From positions 62,001 to 126,000 of the forward strand of contig JAIQZQ010000037.1 in NCBI GenBank assembly GCA_021777105.1: a stretch of 64,000 nt of DNA, read 5' to 3'. The DNA comes from Candidatus Anammoxibacter sp. (GTDB taxonomy: Bacteria; Planctomycetota; Brocadiia; Brocadiales; Anammoxibacteraceae). Under the pieces are notes generated by a model. That model had not been told where the DNA came from and did not search any database. It saw nothing but the letters and a program-made list of their open reading frames with translations. Positions 46,664 to 55,917 of the stretch are shown one piece after another (the stretch's first letter is position 1; every line of letters starts with the position of its first letter). The translations under genes were made by a program, and so were the position numbers.

Positions 46664-47413
46664 CTACTTCACGAGCCTGCCGTTCATGTATCTTACAACG
46701 CCGTTTGCAAGGCCGTTTGTAATAGAGCCGTATACATGAAAATCTTTTAGGATATCGTCTATTCTCCTGCGGTCTTTCTCTGAATGATATTCAAGCATGA
46801 TATAATCAATTATGTCAAGTTTCCGCTCAAGGCTTTCCAGTATTATAACTTCGCAACCCTCAGTGTCGATTTTTAGAACATCCACATGTTTTAATCCCAT
46901 TTTGTCAATATGTTTTGCCGCGTCGCGCAACTGAACGTTTACTGTGTCGTTGATAACAGTGTTTTTATCCTCATTTTTAAATTTAAACATTACGGAATTC
47001 TCGCCTGTATTATAGGGATGCACATTCATCACTGCTTCAGCGTCGGCATTTGACAGACCTAACGGATGCACATAAATTCCGGGAAGCCCTTTGACATTCT
47101 TTCTCAGTAAATCAAGAGCTAAAGGGGCCGGCTCAAAACAGTGGACAATATTGTCCGGATTAAGGGTTTTAGCGTAAATTGCAAACACACCAACATTCGC
47201 GCCTGCGTCAAGAAAAACCATTGGTTTAGTGGCGTCTATGTTTTCAGGAAGCGCATATTCTCTCTTTTTCAATATAGTCGCAACTCTTGGAACCTCAATC
47301 TTTGGAATATTAATAACATACGATACGCCGTTGCATTCGACGTTTACCTGAACAATTGGAGACGGCGCGTTGTAATTATCGTCGATACCCGCATTTTGAT
47401 TATTTTGTTCCAA
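46664..47413 (-). CDS. FkbM-family methyltransferase
   Basis: 249 residues from TTG 47413, preceded by AAAGGAT. Upstream codons overlap the rhomboid gene in another frame and are not homologous. The SAM-binding motif VFLDAGANVGVFAIYA opens the Rossmann fold. HCFEPAPLALDLLRKNV and DVLKIDTEGCEVIILESL are classic FkbM motifs. Members O-methylate sugars or other hydroxyls of glycans and metabolites. No glycan cluster surrounds it. Confidence 0.88.
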   Translation of the reverse strand: MEQNNQNAGIDDNYNAPSPIVQVNVECNGVSYVINIPKIEVPRVATILKKREYALPENIDATKPMVFLDAGANVGVFAIYAKTLNPDNIVHCFEPAPLALDLLRKNVKGLPGIYVHPLGLSNADAEAVMNVHPYNTGENSVMFKFKNEDKNTVINDTVNVQLRDAAKHIDKMGLKHVDVLKIDTEGCEVIILESLERKLDIIDYIMLEYHSEKDRRRIDDILKDFHVYGSITNGLANGVVRYMNGRLVK

Positions 47414-47481
47414 TTTGCTTATCCTTAAAAGTTTTATAAAATATAAAGTTAAGAAGCATAACCTCAAACGAACAACAAATC

Positions 47482-47512
47482 GTATGGAGCAATCTGCAAG
47501 ATTGCTCCAGCA
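47482..47512. repeat. Short palindrome (GGAGCAATCT / AGATTGCTCC)
   Basis: A hairpin between the rhomboid and FkbM genes. The same palindrome is at 53687-53708 and a variant at 17659-17688. It could serve as terminator or REP-type element. Confidence 0.55.
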
Positions 47513-47525
47513 TCCAGCAGCCGGC

Positions 47526-48113
47526 TTAAATCCCAAAAACATCCGGCATCTCCCAATACCGCAAAGCTGCAAAAACACCGGCAATGAGTCCGAAAAGATG
47601 GCCTTCCCACGACACTGATTTGCGCGTCGGAGCGGCAAGCCACAAAATGCCGCCGTAAAGCAAAACAGTTGCAATTGACACCACAACAGGCATAACGGTT
47701 CTGTCAACCAAACCATTTGAGGCAAGAAAACCAAAATATCCAAATATCAACAAGCTTGCGCCCGCATGCCGGACCGGCCTGCCTAAAAGCCATAAAGCCG
47801 CGCCGGCGGCAATAATGATAAATATTGATGTTTCAACAAACAGTTTGCCGTTTATTAAAATCGCGAGCCCGCCAAGGACGAGCATGGGTATGGTGTTTAA
47901 AGCGACGTGCGCTATGCCGTTATGCAAAAACGGGGAAAAAATAACGCCGGGCAATCCGCTGATACGACGTGGAAACAAACCCAGCCGGCCCAACGCGCGC
48001 CCTGAAATCAGGTTGACTATTTCTACGAGCCAAATAATCGCCACAAAACCGATTACGCAATAACCGTTTGTAATTAATTGTTGATCAATTTTAATATCTT
48101 TGAAATAGTCCAT
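47526..48113 (-). CDS. Rhomboid-family intramembrane serine protease
   Basis: 195 residues with about six membrane segments. Rhomboid landmarks are FLHNGIAHVALNTIPM (His/Asn oxyanion region), RHAGASLLIFGYFGFL (Ser in GAS) and SWEGHLFGLIAGVFA (catalytic His). The canonical GxSG has Leu after Ser, a tolerated variant. It cleaves transmembrane substrates in the inner membrane. The target is unknown. Its orientation matches the FkbM gene downstream. Confidence 0.85.
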   Translation of the reverse strand: MDYFKDIKIDQQLITNGYCVIGFVAIIWLVEIVNLISGRALGRLGLFPRRISGLPGVIFSPFLHNGIAHVALNTIPMLVLGGLAILINGKLFVETSIFIIIAAGAALWLLGRPVRHAGASLLIFGYFGFLASNGLVDRTVMPVVVSIATVLLYGGILWLAAPTRKSVSWEGHLFGLIAGVFAALRYWEMPDVFGI

Positions 48114-48213
48114 TTTATCGGAGGACGCAGGGCGCGGAGAGCAAAGAGCATATTTTGATTTGTTGATTCAAAGTCTCTGACTTGAACCAACGTTGTTGCT
48201 TTTGATTATCCCA

Positions 48214-49287
48214 TTAGTCGGTTAATTCAACCACGCATCTAAAACCGTTGTAATAGTTGCGCAGTTTTGGTTGCACGTGCAGCCTGTAGGTTGAGCCTAT
48301 AAACGCTTTGTCGTTTGCCCACGATCCGCCGCGCAGGATTTTTTTTGCTCCAGAGACCGGGCCTTGCGGATCGTTGGACGGCGAGACGGCGTAGTACCCC
48401 CTGTCATACCAATCCCGGCACCACTCCCAAACATTGCCCGACATATTAATAGCGCCGTATGGCGACTTGCCGTTTTCATAACTTTTGGCCACATCCACGC
48501 CGCCAACGCAAAATTTATACTTTTCATAGCAGAAATTCGCAAACTCGCAAGTGGGCTCGTTGTTGCCCCATGGGTACAAATGGTTCCCGTTTTCAATCCC
48601 GCCTTTTGCGGCCTTTTCCCACTGCGCTTCAGTAGGCAGGGCTTTGCCCGCCCATTTAGCGTATGCGGAAGCTTCATGCCAACTTACGCCGGTAACCGAA
48701 TAATCAGGGAATTGCGGGCCGCTTTTGGGGCGCGGAGAGTCGGCATTTCCCCACCAGTTTGGTTTTGTGACATTGTTTTCAACGCGCCATTTCCACCCAT
48801 CTTCGCTCCACAACCCCCGGTTTTCGTATCCCCCGGCATTAATGAACTCTTCGTATTGTTTGTTTGTTACTTCATATTTATCTATATAATAAGGACTCAA
48901 ATAAACATTGTGCGTGTGATCGCCAAAATCAACTTCCTTATGGGCGGAATGATCATGATGCCCGTGGTGATCGTGATGTTCATGCCCTTCATGCCCTTCG
49001 TGCCCTTCATGTTCATCCATTTTGTTGGCTTTGCCCATTATAAACTCTCCCGCGGGCACAAAAATCATATCCTCAAAGCCTTTTTGCGCCGGCGGCGCAT
49101 CGGTTTTCACAGCCGCTGTTTCCGCGCTCTTTACCGCTTCTTTTGGCGTGGCATGTTTCGCGTCGTCTATTTTATGGGCGGCGTGTTTATGATCGTGTTC
49201 CAGATTCACTTTTGTTGATTTTGCGCATGAACTAAAAACAAGCGCCACGGCAAATATAAAAACTACAACTCCAAATACGTTTTTCAT
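48214..49287 (-). CDS. SUMF1/formylglycine-enzyme-fold lipoprotein with His-rich region
   Basis: The start chosen is ATG 49287 (357 residues, AAGGGG site). The lipobox is VFSSC. Residues about 90-120 contain a His/Glu/Gly tract (HEGHEGHEGHEHHDHHGHHD), a likely metal buffer. The SUMF1 domain follows: FVPAGEFIMG, YYIDKYEVTNKQYEEFI, VSWHEASAYAKWAGKALPTEAQWEKAA, NMSGNVWEWCRDWY and LRGGSWANDKAF. The Cys pair that true formylglycine-generating enzymes carry after RGGSW is absent, so it is not expected to activate sulfatases. The role is unknown, perhaps envelope metal handling (inference). Confidence 0.85.
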   Translation of the reverse strand: MKNVFGVVVFIFAVALVFSSCAKSTKVNLEHDHKHAAHKIDDAKHATPKEAVKSAETAAVKTDAPPAQKGFEDMIFVPAGEFIMGKANKMDEHEGHEGHEGHEHHDHHGHHDHSAHKEVDFGDHTHNVYLSPYYIDKYEVTNKQYEEFINAGGYENRGLWSEDGWKWRVENNVTKPNWWGNADSPRPKSGPQFPDYSVTGVSWHEASAYAKWAGKALPTEAQWEKAAKGGIENGNHLYPWGNNEPTCEFANFCYEKYKFCVGGVDVAKSYENGKSPYGAINMSGNVWEWCRDWYDRGYYAVSPSNDPQGPVSGAKKILRGGSWANDKAFIGSTYRLHVQPKLRNYYNGFRCVVELTD

Positions 49288-49571
49288 AACAACCCCTTTG
49301 CGATTTAAACAAAAAAACAATTTAATTAAGAATAGCAGCCTATAATAGTAATGTAATTGCGCGTTCCAGTCAAATCGTATGTAATCTTAACCCTTAAGAG
49401 CGGCATTCACAACAAGCTGAATAATTACTTTATTTTAGTATAATAAATATTTATAATTAAATGACAATATTAAAATTGGACAAAGCCGTTCAAATGTTTT
49501 AAGCTATGTTCAACTTTAAAGCGCAATTATAAGCTTTATATGAACATATTATAATAAGAGGGGGAGTAATT

Positions 49572-50009
49572 ATGAAAGAAATTGAAAAAATGTTTAAGAA
49601 ATTTGGAACAGTGCAAGATTATGACGAAGGATATGCGCTGGCAACAGTGGGGTCCGCCAGCGACCACATGTTTTTTATGGTTTCCGGAGAGGTGCATGTT
49701 TCAAAAAAAGTGGGCGATAAAAAAATCATATTTGCCTCGTTTAAAAAAGGAGATTTTTTTGGAGAGATGTCCCTTATTTCACATAAAAAGCATATGTCTA
49801 CCATGGAAGTCGGCAAAAAAAGCAAAATAATATCGCTGACGCAAAAGAAAGTTGAAGAGCTGCTTAGCGAAGACGCCGCATTTGCCCTGGACATTGTTAA
49901 AGGATTGATTGAGCGTTTAAGAAAGACCGACAAGTACCTGATCGACGCGTTCAATATGGCCATGGAGATCGACAGAGCCGTGCAAATGGAAGAGGATGAT
50001 GAAATTTAG
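49572..50009 (+). CDS. Single cyclic-nucleotide-binding-domain protein
   Basis: 145 residues. The cNMP-binding beta roll covers residues about 10-115 (DHMFFMVSGEVHVSKK, FKKGDFFGEMSLIS), followed by a short helical tail without a helix-turn-helix. The Glu of FGEMSLI fits ligand-phosphate binding sites, but the conserved Arg is not obvious. It probably acts as a sensor partner rather than a CRP-type regulator. The ribosome site GAGGGGG precedes the ATG. Confidence 0.85.
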   Translation: MKEIEKMFKKFGTVQDYDEGYALATVGSASDHMFFMVSGEVHVSKKVGDKKIIFASFKKGDFFGEMSLISHKKHMSTMEVGKKSKIISLTQKKVEELLSEDAAFALDIVKGLIERLRKTDKYLIDAFNMAMEIDRAVQMEEDDEI

Positions 50010-50402
50010 GAGACAGCCTTTGACCCGCTGAGAAACAATAATGCGGCTCTGCCCAAAATACAATTTATTTTTGGCGGAGCCCTTAGCATAAAATTTTTCG
50101 CTCTGGATTCACGCGAACACAACCACAACTTTCCCTCAACTTCCGACCGGCCATTTCATAGTTTAAGTCCCCCATAAAATTACAATATATACTCAAAAGC
50201 ATTAGGTTTTCGAGGTTTTCAAATGAATAAAAGGCTAAAGCCTAAACTCCGAAAAGCCGAGTTTGACGGAATTTACCCTTTAGGGTTTTATTTGCCGGCA
50301 TTTGAATAGAACATACGTGAATACAAATTTTAAAAACCTGATCTGTTTGACTATATTTCGCCTATAAAGCATGCTCTTATTTAACCTGAAACGCTTATTG
50401 CA
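50010..50402. other. Intergenic region upstream of the RND gene
   Basis: 393 nt with small palindromes (GGCTAAAGCC near 50231) but no gene or recognised regulatory motif. Confidence 0.4.
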
Positions 50403-53400
50403 ATGAAGATTGTCGATTTCTCTATTAGAAGGCCCGTAACTATTGTAATGCTAATGACGGCATTGGCGCTGTTTGGCTGGCTTTCATTTAATCGCTTGCC
50501 GGTTAATTTGCTGCCTGATATATCATATCCAACAATAACCATCAGGACAAAGTATCAGGGTTCGGCTCCTATTGAAGTTGAAAACCATATAACCAAGCCG
50601 GTTGAAGAGGCGGTAGGCGCCATACCGGATGTGGCGAGGATTAGCTCAGTTTCAAGGCCTGGGGTATCGGATGTTATTCTGGAGTTTGACTGGAAAACCG
50701 AAATGGATTTTGCGTCGCTTGATATCCGGGAAAAACTGGACACGGTCAATTTGCCCGACAACGCAGACCAACCCATCCTGCTACGATTTAACCCTTCTCA
50801 CGACCCTATTCTGCGCATTGGTTTATATGGGGACGAAAGCCTTGTCAAATTGCGTTTGATCGCAGAAGAGGAGATAAAGCCGCTGCTTGAAAGCTCATCC
50901 GCCGGCGGCATTGACGCCACAGATGACGCATCAGGCAGAGTGGCCGCAATAAAGGTAAACGGCGGTTTGGAGGAGGAGATACAGGTCGAGGTGTCATCGG
51001 CCAAACTGGCAAGACTCGGGTTGCCGATATCGCGCGTTGTTCAAAGGCTGGTTGAAGAAAACGTTAATTTAACAGGCGGCTCGGTTAAAGAGGGCGAGGT
51101 TGAATATCTTGTGCGCACTTTAACCGAATTTAAACAGGTAGAAGAGATTGAGCGCATAGTTTTGTTGAGCGAATCCGACCGTATTGTGACATTCGGCGAC
51201 GTGGCCTCCATCAAAAAGGGCCATAAAAAGCGAACGGTTATAACAAGACTAAACGGAAAAGAGAGCGTCGAGATCGCGGTGTTTAAGGAATCCGACGCAA
51301 ACACAACCAGGACGGCAAAGGCGGTAAAACGTAAAATATCCGCATTGCAAAAGAAATTCGCAGCCGGCTCAACCGGCCTGAAGCTTGAAATAGTGTATGA
51401 CCAGTCAAAGTTCATTGACCAGTCCGTAAACGACGTCTTATCAACCGCCATGTGGGGAGGGTTGCTGGCAATAGCCGCGCTTTATCTCTTTTTAAGAAAC
51501 ATAAAAAGCGCGACTATTATCGGGCTTACAATACCGCTGGCAGTGATGTCCTGTTTTTTCCTGATGTATCTTTCAGACATTACATTGAATATAATGTCGC
51601 TGGGTGGCCTTGCGCTGGGCATAGGCATGCTGGTTGACAACTCAATCGTGGCGCTTGAAAGTATTGACAGGCACAGACTTGGCGGATATAACAGGCTTGA
51701 AGCCGCCGGGCTTGGAGCCGGCAGCGTGGGCAAGGCGATGACGGCATCAACACTAACAACTATTTGCGTATTTGCGCCCATGATATTTGTTAAAGGAATC
51801 GCCGGCCAACTATTTGCGGACCAGTCTCTAACCGTGGCGTATTCATTGATAATGTCTCTGGTTGTGGCCGTTACCCTGATACCAATGCTCTCGTCGTTTA
51901 CTCTGAAGTTCAGGTTTTTAAATCGCAAATTGCCGGCAGGCGGCAAAGACAATAAAGTTGACAACAGTGGCCGGGAATTGCGAAGAGATATTGATCTCGA
52001 AATAAATGTAGACAAAACCGGGACGGTATTTACTGCGTTTCAGGATAAATATGCCGGTGTTTTGAATTTCGCTTTGAAAAGAAGGTTGCCGATTTTAATC
52101 GGAGTCATAGCATGTTTTGGCGGGGCATGCGCCCTGTTTTTTAGCCTTGGCCGTGAATTTATGCCTGAGCTTAGCCAGGGCGAATTTGTCATAAGCTTAA
52201 AAAAAACGGAAGGAGCTCCGCTTCAGTCTACTCTGGATACGGCGAAAAAGATTGAAGATTTGGTATCGCGCGAGCCTGAAATAAAAACAGCGTATACCAT
52301 TGTGGGCACAACAGGCCAAACCGGCGGCTCGGCAATGGAAGAACGAGAGAATGTGGCTGAAATTAACGTCGTCCTCAACGAAAATACCGCGCGCGATGAC
52401 GAAGACCGAATAATAAGCAGACTAAGGACTGAAATCATGTCCATACCTGAAGTTGAGCACAAATTTTCGCGGCCGGCGCTCTTCAGCTTTACAACGCCTA
52501 TAGAGATAGAGATATCAGGATACAATCTTAAAAAATTAAAACGAGTGTCTGATCTTGCAATAAACAGATTAAAAGAATACACAGTGTTTTCAGACCTTAA
52601 ATCGTCGGCAAATCAAGGCAACCCGGAGATACAAATCAGCTTTAACCGCCAAAAAATAGCGCAAATGGGACTTGACATTAATTCAATAGCGACTACTATA
52701 AGAAGCTATGTGCTCGGCACAGTTGAGACGGAATTCAGGAGACGGGACAGAAACATTGACATTCGCGTAATGGGAAACAGGGATGATCTCAGGAGCATTG
52801 ACGATCTGAAAAATCTGATAATAAACCCGCAAAGCGAAATACCCGCGCCGTTGGCCTCAATAGCGGATATAAAAACAGAAAACGGGCCGGGTGAAATACG
52901 CAGGATAAACCATGAAAGGGCGGCAATAATTTCGGCGAATTTGTCGGGAGCCGATCTGCAAACAGCGCTGGGCATTATCAACGAAGTGTTTGCGCAAATT
53001 GAGCTGCCCCGGGATTTTGAAGTTAACGTCAGCGGTCAAAGCAGGGAGATGAAGCAGGCTTTTTCAAGCATGAAGTTTGCCATGTTGCTAGCCGTATTTC
53101 TTGTTTATATTGTTATGGCGTCGCAATTTGAATCGCTGCTAAATCCGCTGATTATAATGGGCTCAATACCTTTTGCCCTTGCCGGCAGCGTCGCGGCCCT
53201 GTTTATTACTGGCAATGTTATTAGCGTAGTAGTTTTGATAGGCGCGGTGATGTTAACCGGCATTGTTGTTAACAACGCAATTGTGCTGGTGGATTGCGTT
53301 AATCAACAGAGGCAAAAAGGCGCGGATATAAGGACTGCGATTATCGAGGCGGGCAGGATAAGGCTAAGGCCGATTCTAATGACTTCGGCCACAACCATAC

Positions 53401-53594
53401 TTGCCCTTATCCCAATGTCCATTGGTTTCGGCAAAGCCGCTGAATTGCGCGCGGGAATCGGCATAACCGTTATCGGCGGACTGTTTACATCGACAATCCT
53501 TACGCTGATAATTGTGCCGATACTGTATGATTTGACTGAGAATATGAAAGAGAAGCTAGTGGGTTCCGGTCCGATTTTAAATTCTGAAACATGA
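50403..53594 (+). CDS. HAE1/RND-family efflux transporter
   Basis: 1063 residues, full length for an RND inner-membrane pump: TM1 at 12-30, periplasmic porter loop, TM2-6, second loop, TM8-12. Signatures are LPVNLLPDISYPTITI, GMLVDNSIVALESIDRHR (proton-relay Asp with Asn in place of the second Asp, as in SwrC/YerP-like members), MTASTLTTICVFAPMIFVKGI and GIVVNNAIVLVDCVNQ. The substrate is unknown. No adaptor or outer-membrane partner gene is adjacent, so partners must be elsewhere. Confidence 0.95.
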   Translation: MKIVDFSIRRPVTIVMLMTALALFGWLSFNRLPVNLLPDISYPTITIRTKYQGSAPIEVENHITKPVEEAVGAIPDVARISSVSRPGVSDVILEFDWKTEMDFASLDIREKLDTVNLPDNADQPILLRFNPSHDPILRIGLYGDESLVKLRLIAEEEIKPLLESSSAGGIDATDDASGRVAAIKVNGGLEEEIQVEVSSAKLARLGLPISRVVQRLVEENVNLTGGSVKEGEVEYLVRTLTEFKQVEEIERIVLLSESDRIVTFGDVASIKKGHKKRTVITRLNGKESVEIAVFKESDANTTRTAKAVKRKISALQKKFAAGSTGLKLEIVYDQSKFIDQSVNDVLSTAMWGGLLAIAALYLFLRNIKSATIIGLTIPLAVMSCFFLMYLSDITLNIMSLGGLALGIGMLVDNSIVALESIDRHRLGGYNRLEAAGLGAGSVGKAMTASTLTTICVFAPMIFVKGIAGQLFADQSLTVAYSLIMSLVVAVTLIPMLSSFTLKFRFLNRKLPAGGKDNKVDNSGRELRRDIDLEINVDKTGTVFTAFQDKYAGVLNFALKRRLPILIGVIACFGGACALFFSLGREFMPELSQGEFVISLKKTEGAPLQSTLDTAKKIEDLVSREPEIKTAYTIVGTTGQTGGSAMEERENVAEINVVLNENTARDDEDRIISRLRTEIMSIPEVEHKFSRPALFSFTTPIEIEISGYNLKKLKRVSDLAINRLKEYTVFSDLKSSANQGNPEIQISFNRQKIAQMGLDINSIATTIRSYVLGTVETEFRRRDRNIDIRVMGNRDDLRSIDDLKNLIINPQSEIPAPLASIADIKTENGPGEIRRINHERAAIISANLSGADLQTALGIINEVFAQIELPRDFEVNVSGQSREMKQAFSSMKFAMLLAVFLVYIVMASQFESLLNPLIIMGSIPFALAGSVAALFITGNVISVVVLIGAVMLTGIVVNNAIVLVDCVNQQRQKGADIRTAIIEAGRIRLRPILMTSATTILALIPMSIGFGKAAELRAGIGITVIGGLFTSTILTLIIVPILYDLTENMKEKLVGSGPILNSET

Positions 53595-53599
53595 TTTAG

Positions 53600-53686
53600 T
53601 GGATAGTGGATACTGGATACTGGATAGTGGATACTGGATACTGGATACTGGATACTGGATACTGGATACTGGATACTGGATACTGG
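53600..53686. repeat. Heptameric tandem repeat (TGGATAC)n
   Basis: About 12 head-to-tail copies of TGGATAC, with TGGATAG variants, begin 5 nt after the RND stop. An open frame across it is a by-product of the period. Confidence 0.92.
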
Positions 53687-54012
53687 AGCAATCTTGCAGA
53701 TTGCTCCATACGATTTCATTACTCATTACAAGGCTCCTGCCTTGTAATGCGGTGTCCTTAGAGGCTCTGCCTCTAGTTTAAACGCATGACAATAATTTTA
53801 GCCCACGGGCATAATTATCCCCTCAGGGGATAATTATCACTAAGGCAGCCAAGCTGCTCAGTGTTCATTTATCACAATATTTTAATTGAAGAGAATAATA
53901 CATCCGGCTTTATTACCTAAGATACGAGGCAGAGCCTCTAGGAACAGTGTGTTATAAGGCTGGAGCCTTGTAACAAGCTTGCGCTTTTGTCGATTTATTC
54001 TGAAAACAGTTT
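53687..54012. mobile_element. Composite inverted-repeat element
   Basis: The left arm contains CATTACAAGGCTCCTGCCTT, a GTGTCCTTAGAGGCTCTGCC segment and GTTTAAACGCAT. The right arm contains GAGGCAGAGCCTC, AACAGTGTGTTA and GGCTGGAGCCTTGTAAC in inverse order. ATTATCCC..GGGGATAATTAT sits in the middle. 1-118 is a further copy of one arm. No coding sequence. The palindrome GGAGCAATCT..AGATTGCTCC opens it at 53687. Confidence 0.65.
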
Positions 54013-54044
54013 GAACTTACAATAATTTTAAAAGGAGATTTTTT

Positions 54045-54434
54045 ATGAAAAGACCGCTTTTGTTGGCGCCGTTGTTTGTAATAGGGCCCATAGCGTTTAT
54101 GATAATACTGGCGTATTATCTGGATAAAAGAGAGGGGCTTGAGCCCGGAGGCGAGACTACCTATTTTCACTACTGCTCAGGTTGCCACGGCAAAAAAGGA
54201 GACGGCAAGGGCATAACCGCAAAAGTTAAACGCTTGAAAAAAGTGGGTTTTGTTTTTCCTGAATTCTGGGAGGATAGAACAGACGAGTATATACTGGAAG
54301 TTATTCGAACCGGCAAAGACAAAATGCCGTCGTTTGAAAAGTTTATTATGGAAGAGGACAGAAAAGAGGTTTTTGAGTACATAAAACGCAGGTTTAAACC
54401 AAAAAACATGGACGATGAGGAGGAGAGTTACTAA
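54045..54434 (+). CDS. Membrane-anchored c-type cytochrome
   Basis: 129 residues. The N-terminal membrane anchor 5-25 (LLAPLFVIGPIAFMIILAY) is followed by the heme motif YCSGCHGKKGDG and a class I cytochrome c fold with axial Met in KMPSF. The tail is acidic (DDEEES). It would carry electrons on the periplasmic face. Its redox partners are not in the window. AGGAGA precedes the ATG. Heptamer repeats flank the gene on both sides. Confidence 0.9.
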   Translation: MKRPLLLAPLFVIGPIAFMIILAYYLDKREGLEPGGETTYFHYCSGCHGKKGDGKGITAKVKRLKKVGFVFPEFWEDRTDEYILEVIRTGKDKMPSFEKFIMEEDRKEVFEYIKRRFKPKNMDDEEESY

Positions 54435-54454
54435 AAGCAGGCAGCAGACAGAGC

Positions 54455-54564
54455 TTGATACTTGATACTTGATACTTGATACTTGATACTTGATACTTGA
54501 TACTTGATACTTGATACTTGATACTTGATACTTGATACTTGATACTTGATACTTGATACTTGAT
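54455..54564. repeat. Heptameric tandem repeat (TTGATAC)n
   Basis: About 15 uninterrupted copies of TTGATAC run up to the truncated frame at 54563. They differ from the array at 53600 by one base per unit. Confidence 0.93.
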
Positions 54565-54697
54565 GCCGGCGCTGGTAATTATTGTCTGCCGGCAATTGAT
54601 AAAATCCGGCTATGAACTCGATTGGGAATATTTAACCGGATGGGCGGAAAAGCTTGGGGTTAAGGAACAGTTGCAAAAGGCGAAAGTAAATGAATGA
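54563..54697 (+). pseudogene. C-terminal relic of a gene cut by the tandem repeat
   Basis: 45 codons, ending LDWEYLTGWAEKLGVKEQLQ then KAKVNE. This looks like the tail of a larger, possibly nucleotidyltransferase-associated protein whose 5' part is missing, because the TTGATAC array begins where the gene should continue. Its stop overlaps the next ATG (ATGAATGA), the usual coupling of a gene pair. Confidence 0.55.
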
Positions 54698-54976
54698 TAC
54701 TTCAAAAACGGTGGATGAGCAATATAGAAACATGATAATGGCCAAGTCTTCTGAAGAACGGTTTAAAATGGCTTGCGGAATGTTTCAAACCGCCAAAAAC
54801 TGGCTATAGCCGGCATACTTGACCAAAGACCAAACCTTACCCCGGAAGAGCTTCGCGGCTACCTGTTTTTGAGATTGTACGGCTCGGATTTTGAGCCGGC
54901 GGAACTAAAAAAAATCATGAATAAAATGCCGAACATGAAATTTGTGTCTGAAACGGATCCCACGGGACGTGATTGA
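54690..54976 (+). pseudogene. Small conserved protein gene with a one-base frameshift
   Basis: The frame starts MNDTSKTVDEQYRNMIMAKS and stops after TAKNWL. Restoring one A in the A5 run at 54795-54799 joins it to KLAIAGILDQRPNLTPEELR and a LFLRLYGSDFEP tail, giving a coherent 95-residue protein. It is either a recent pseudogene or a sequence error. The function is not recognised. Confidence 0.65.
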
Positions 54977-55219
54977 TCGGCAATGTTCTTTTTCAAAAAA
55001 GGCGATATACGTGTTAACGAAATAGCGATAATTGTAAATTTAATCAATGTTAGTTCCAGACAAATTAAACCTATTGACAAATCATTGTAAAAGATAGAAG
55101 ATAGAAAAGACAGTTTTAAGATTTTAGTTAAGAAATAACAATTTGCTATAAATGTCAATCTCTATTTTGAGACGCATTTAGCAAAATCAATATACCGCGT
55201 ATTTTTTATGGAGCAAGAT

Positions 55220-55438
55220 ATGCAGGCAACCACAATTTATTCAGATGGAAAAAAGCTGAAAATAAACAAAAAAGTTCGTGATTGGTTTAACAGTCATAAT
55301 GAATTTGTAGGCATTCTTGAAGGCGATAGTCTGATTATAAAAAAGAACCATTCTCTTCTGGATTTTGCCTCTACTCCTGATGAAGAATATCTTTCCCTGG
55401 AAGATATTAATGAGGAAGTTCATAAAATGAGGAAATAG
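55220..55438 (+). CDS. Antitoxin of a PIN-domain module
   Basis: 72 residues from ATG 55220, which has GGAG 6 nt upstream. The Met at 55208 has none. The N-terminal part (TIYSDGKKLKINKKVRDWF) could be an AbrB-like or beta-rich DNA-binding unit, and the acidic tail (DEEYLSLEDINEEVHKM) fits toxin binding. It lies 1 nt before the PIN gene. Confidence 0.7.
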   Translation: MQATTIYSDGKKLKINKKVRDWFNSHNEFVGILEGDSLIIKKNHSLLDFASTPDEEYLSLEDINEEVHKMRK

Positions 55439-55439
55439 A

Positions 55440-55874
55440 ATGAATGTAGTTGTTGATACAAATGTTTTAATTTCCGCCGTTTTATGGTTTGGGCCTTCTT
55501 ACAATGTATTAAAGACTATTTTAGACAAGTATTGTCTTGTGCAGTGCAGTGAAACATTAAAAGAGTTTGAAAATGTTATTAAAAGAAAAAAAATTTCAAA
55601 GATTCTTAAAAAAAACAATATACATGCGGACACAATTATAGAGACGCTAATAAAACAGAGTAGTTTCTATTACATTTCAGATAAAAATGAGCCTTTGATG
55701 GAAAATATAACAATAGAAGATGCCAATGATTTAAAATTTGTTAAACTTGCTATTCAGACGAACTCCAAGTTTATTGTGTCAGGCGACAAACATCTCCTTA
55801 AACTTAAAAAAGTCGGAAACATCAAAATACTAAACGTAAATGATTTTCATAAATTACATAAACCAAATCCTTAA
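55440..55874 (+). CDS. PIN-domain toxin (COG1569 type)
   Basis: 144 residues. PIN motifs are VVVDTNVLISAVLW (Asp), SETLKEFENVIKR (Glu), EDANDLKFVKLAIQ (Asp) and FIVSGDKHLLKLKKVGNIKI (Asp). The last motif and spacing match the 'putative toxin component, PIN family' group. It should be an RNase. It is coupled to the preceding antitoxin. Confidence 0.88.
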   Translation: MNVVVDTNVLISAVLWFGPSYNVLKTILDKYCLVQCSETLKEFENVIKRKKISKILKKNNIHADTIIETLIKQSSFYYISDKNEPLMENITIEDANDLKFVKLAIQTNSKFIVSGDKHLLKLKKVGNIKILNVNDFHKLHKPNP

Positions 55875-55917
55875 AAAAACATAATAGGCAATTTTTATCA
55901 TATCCTCTTAATTTTTT

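Noticed and set aside
47414-47743. N-terminal extension of the FkbM methyltransferase
   Set aside because: It overlaps the 3' end of the rhomboid gene in another frame. A TTG start with ribosome site at 47413 fits better.
27123-49287. Sulfatase plus formylglycine-generating enzyme as a functional pair
   Set aside because: The sulfatase-fold protein lacks the Cys/Ser target, and the SUMF1 protein lacks the catalytic Cys pair.
53599-53781. Open frame encoding a W-I-L-D-T-G-Y repeat
   Set aside because: It follows from the heptamer TGGATAC (three heptamers give seven codons). No ribosome site or homology.
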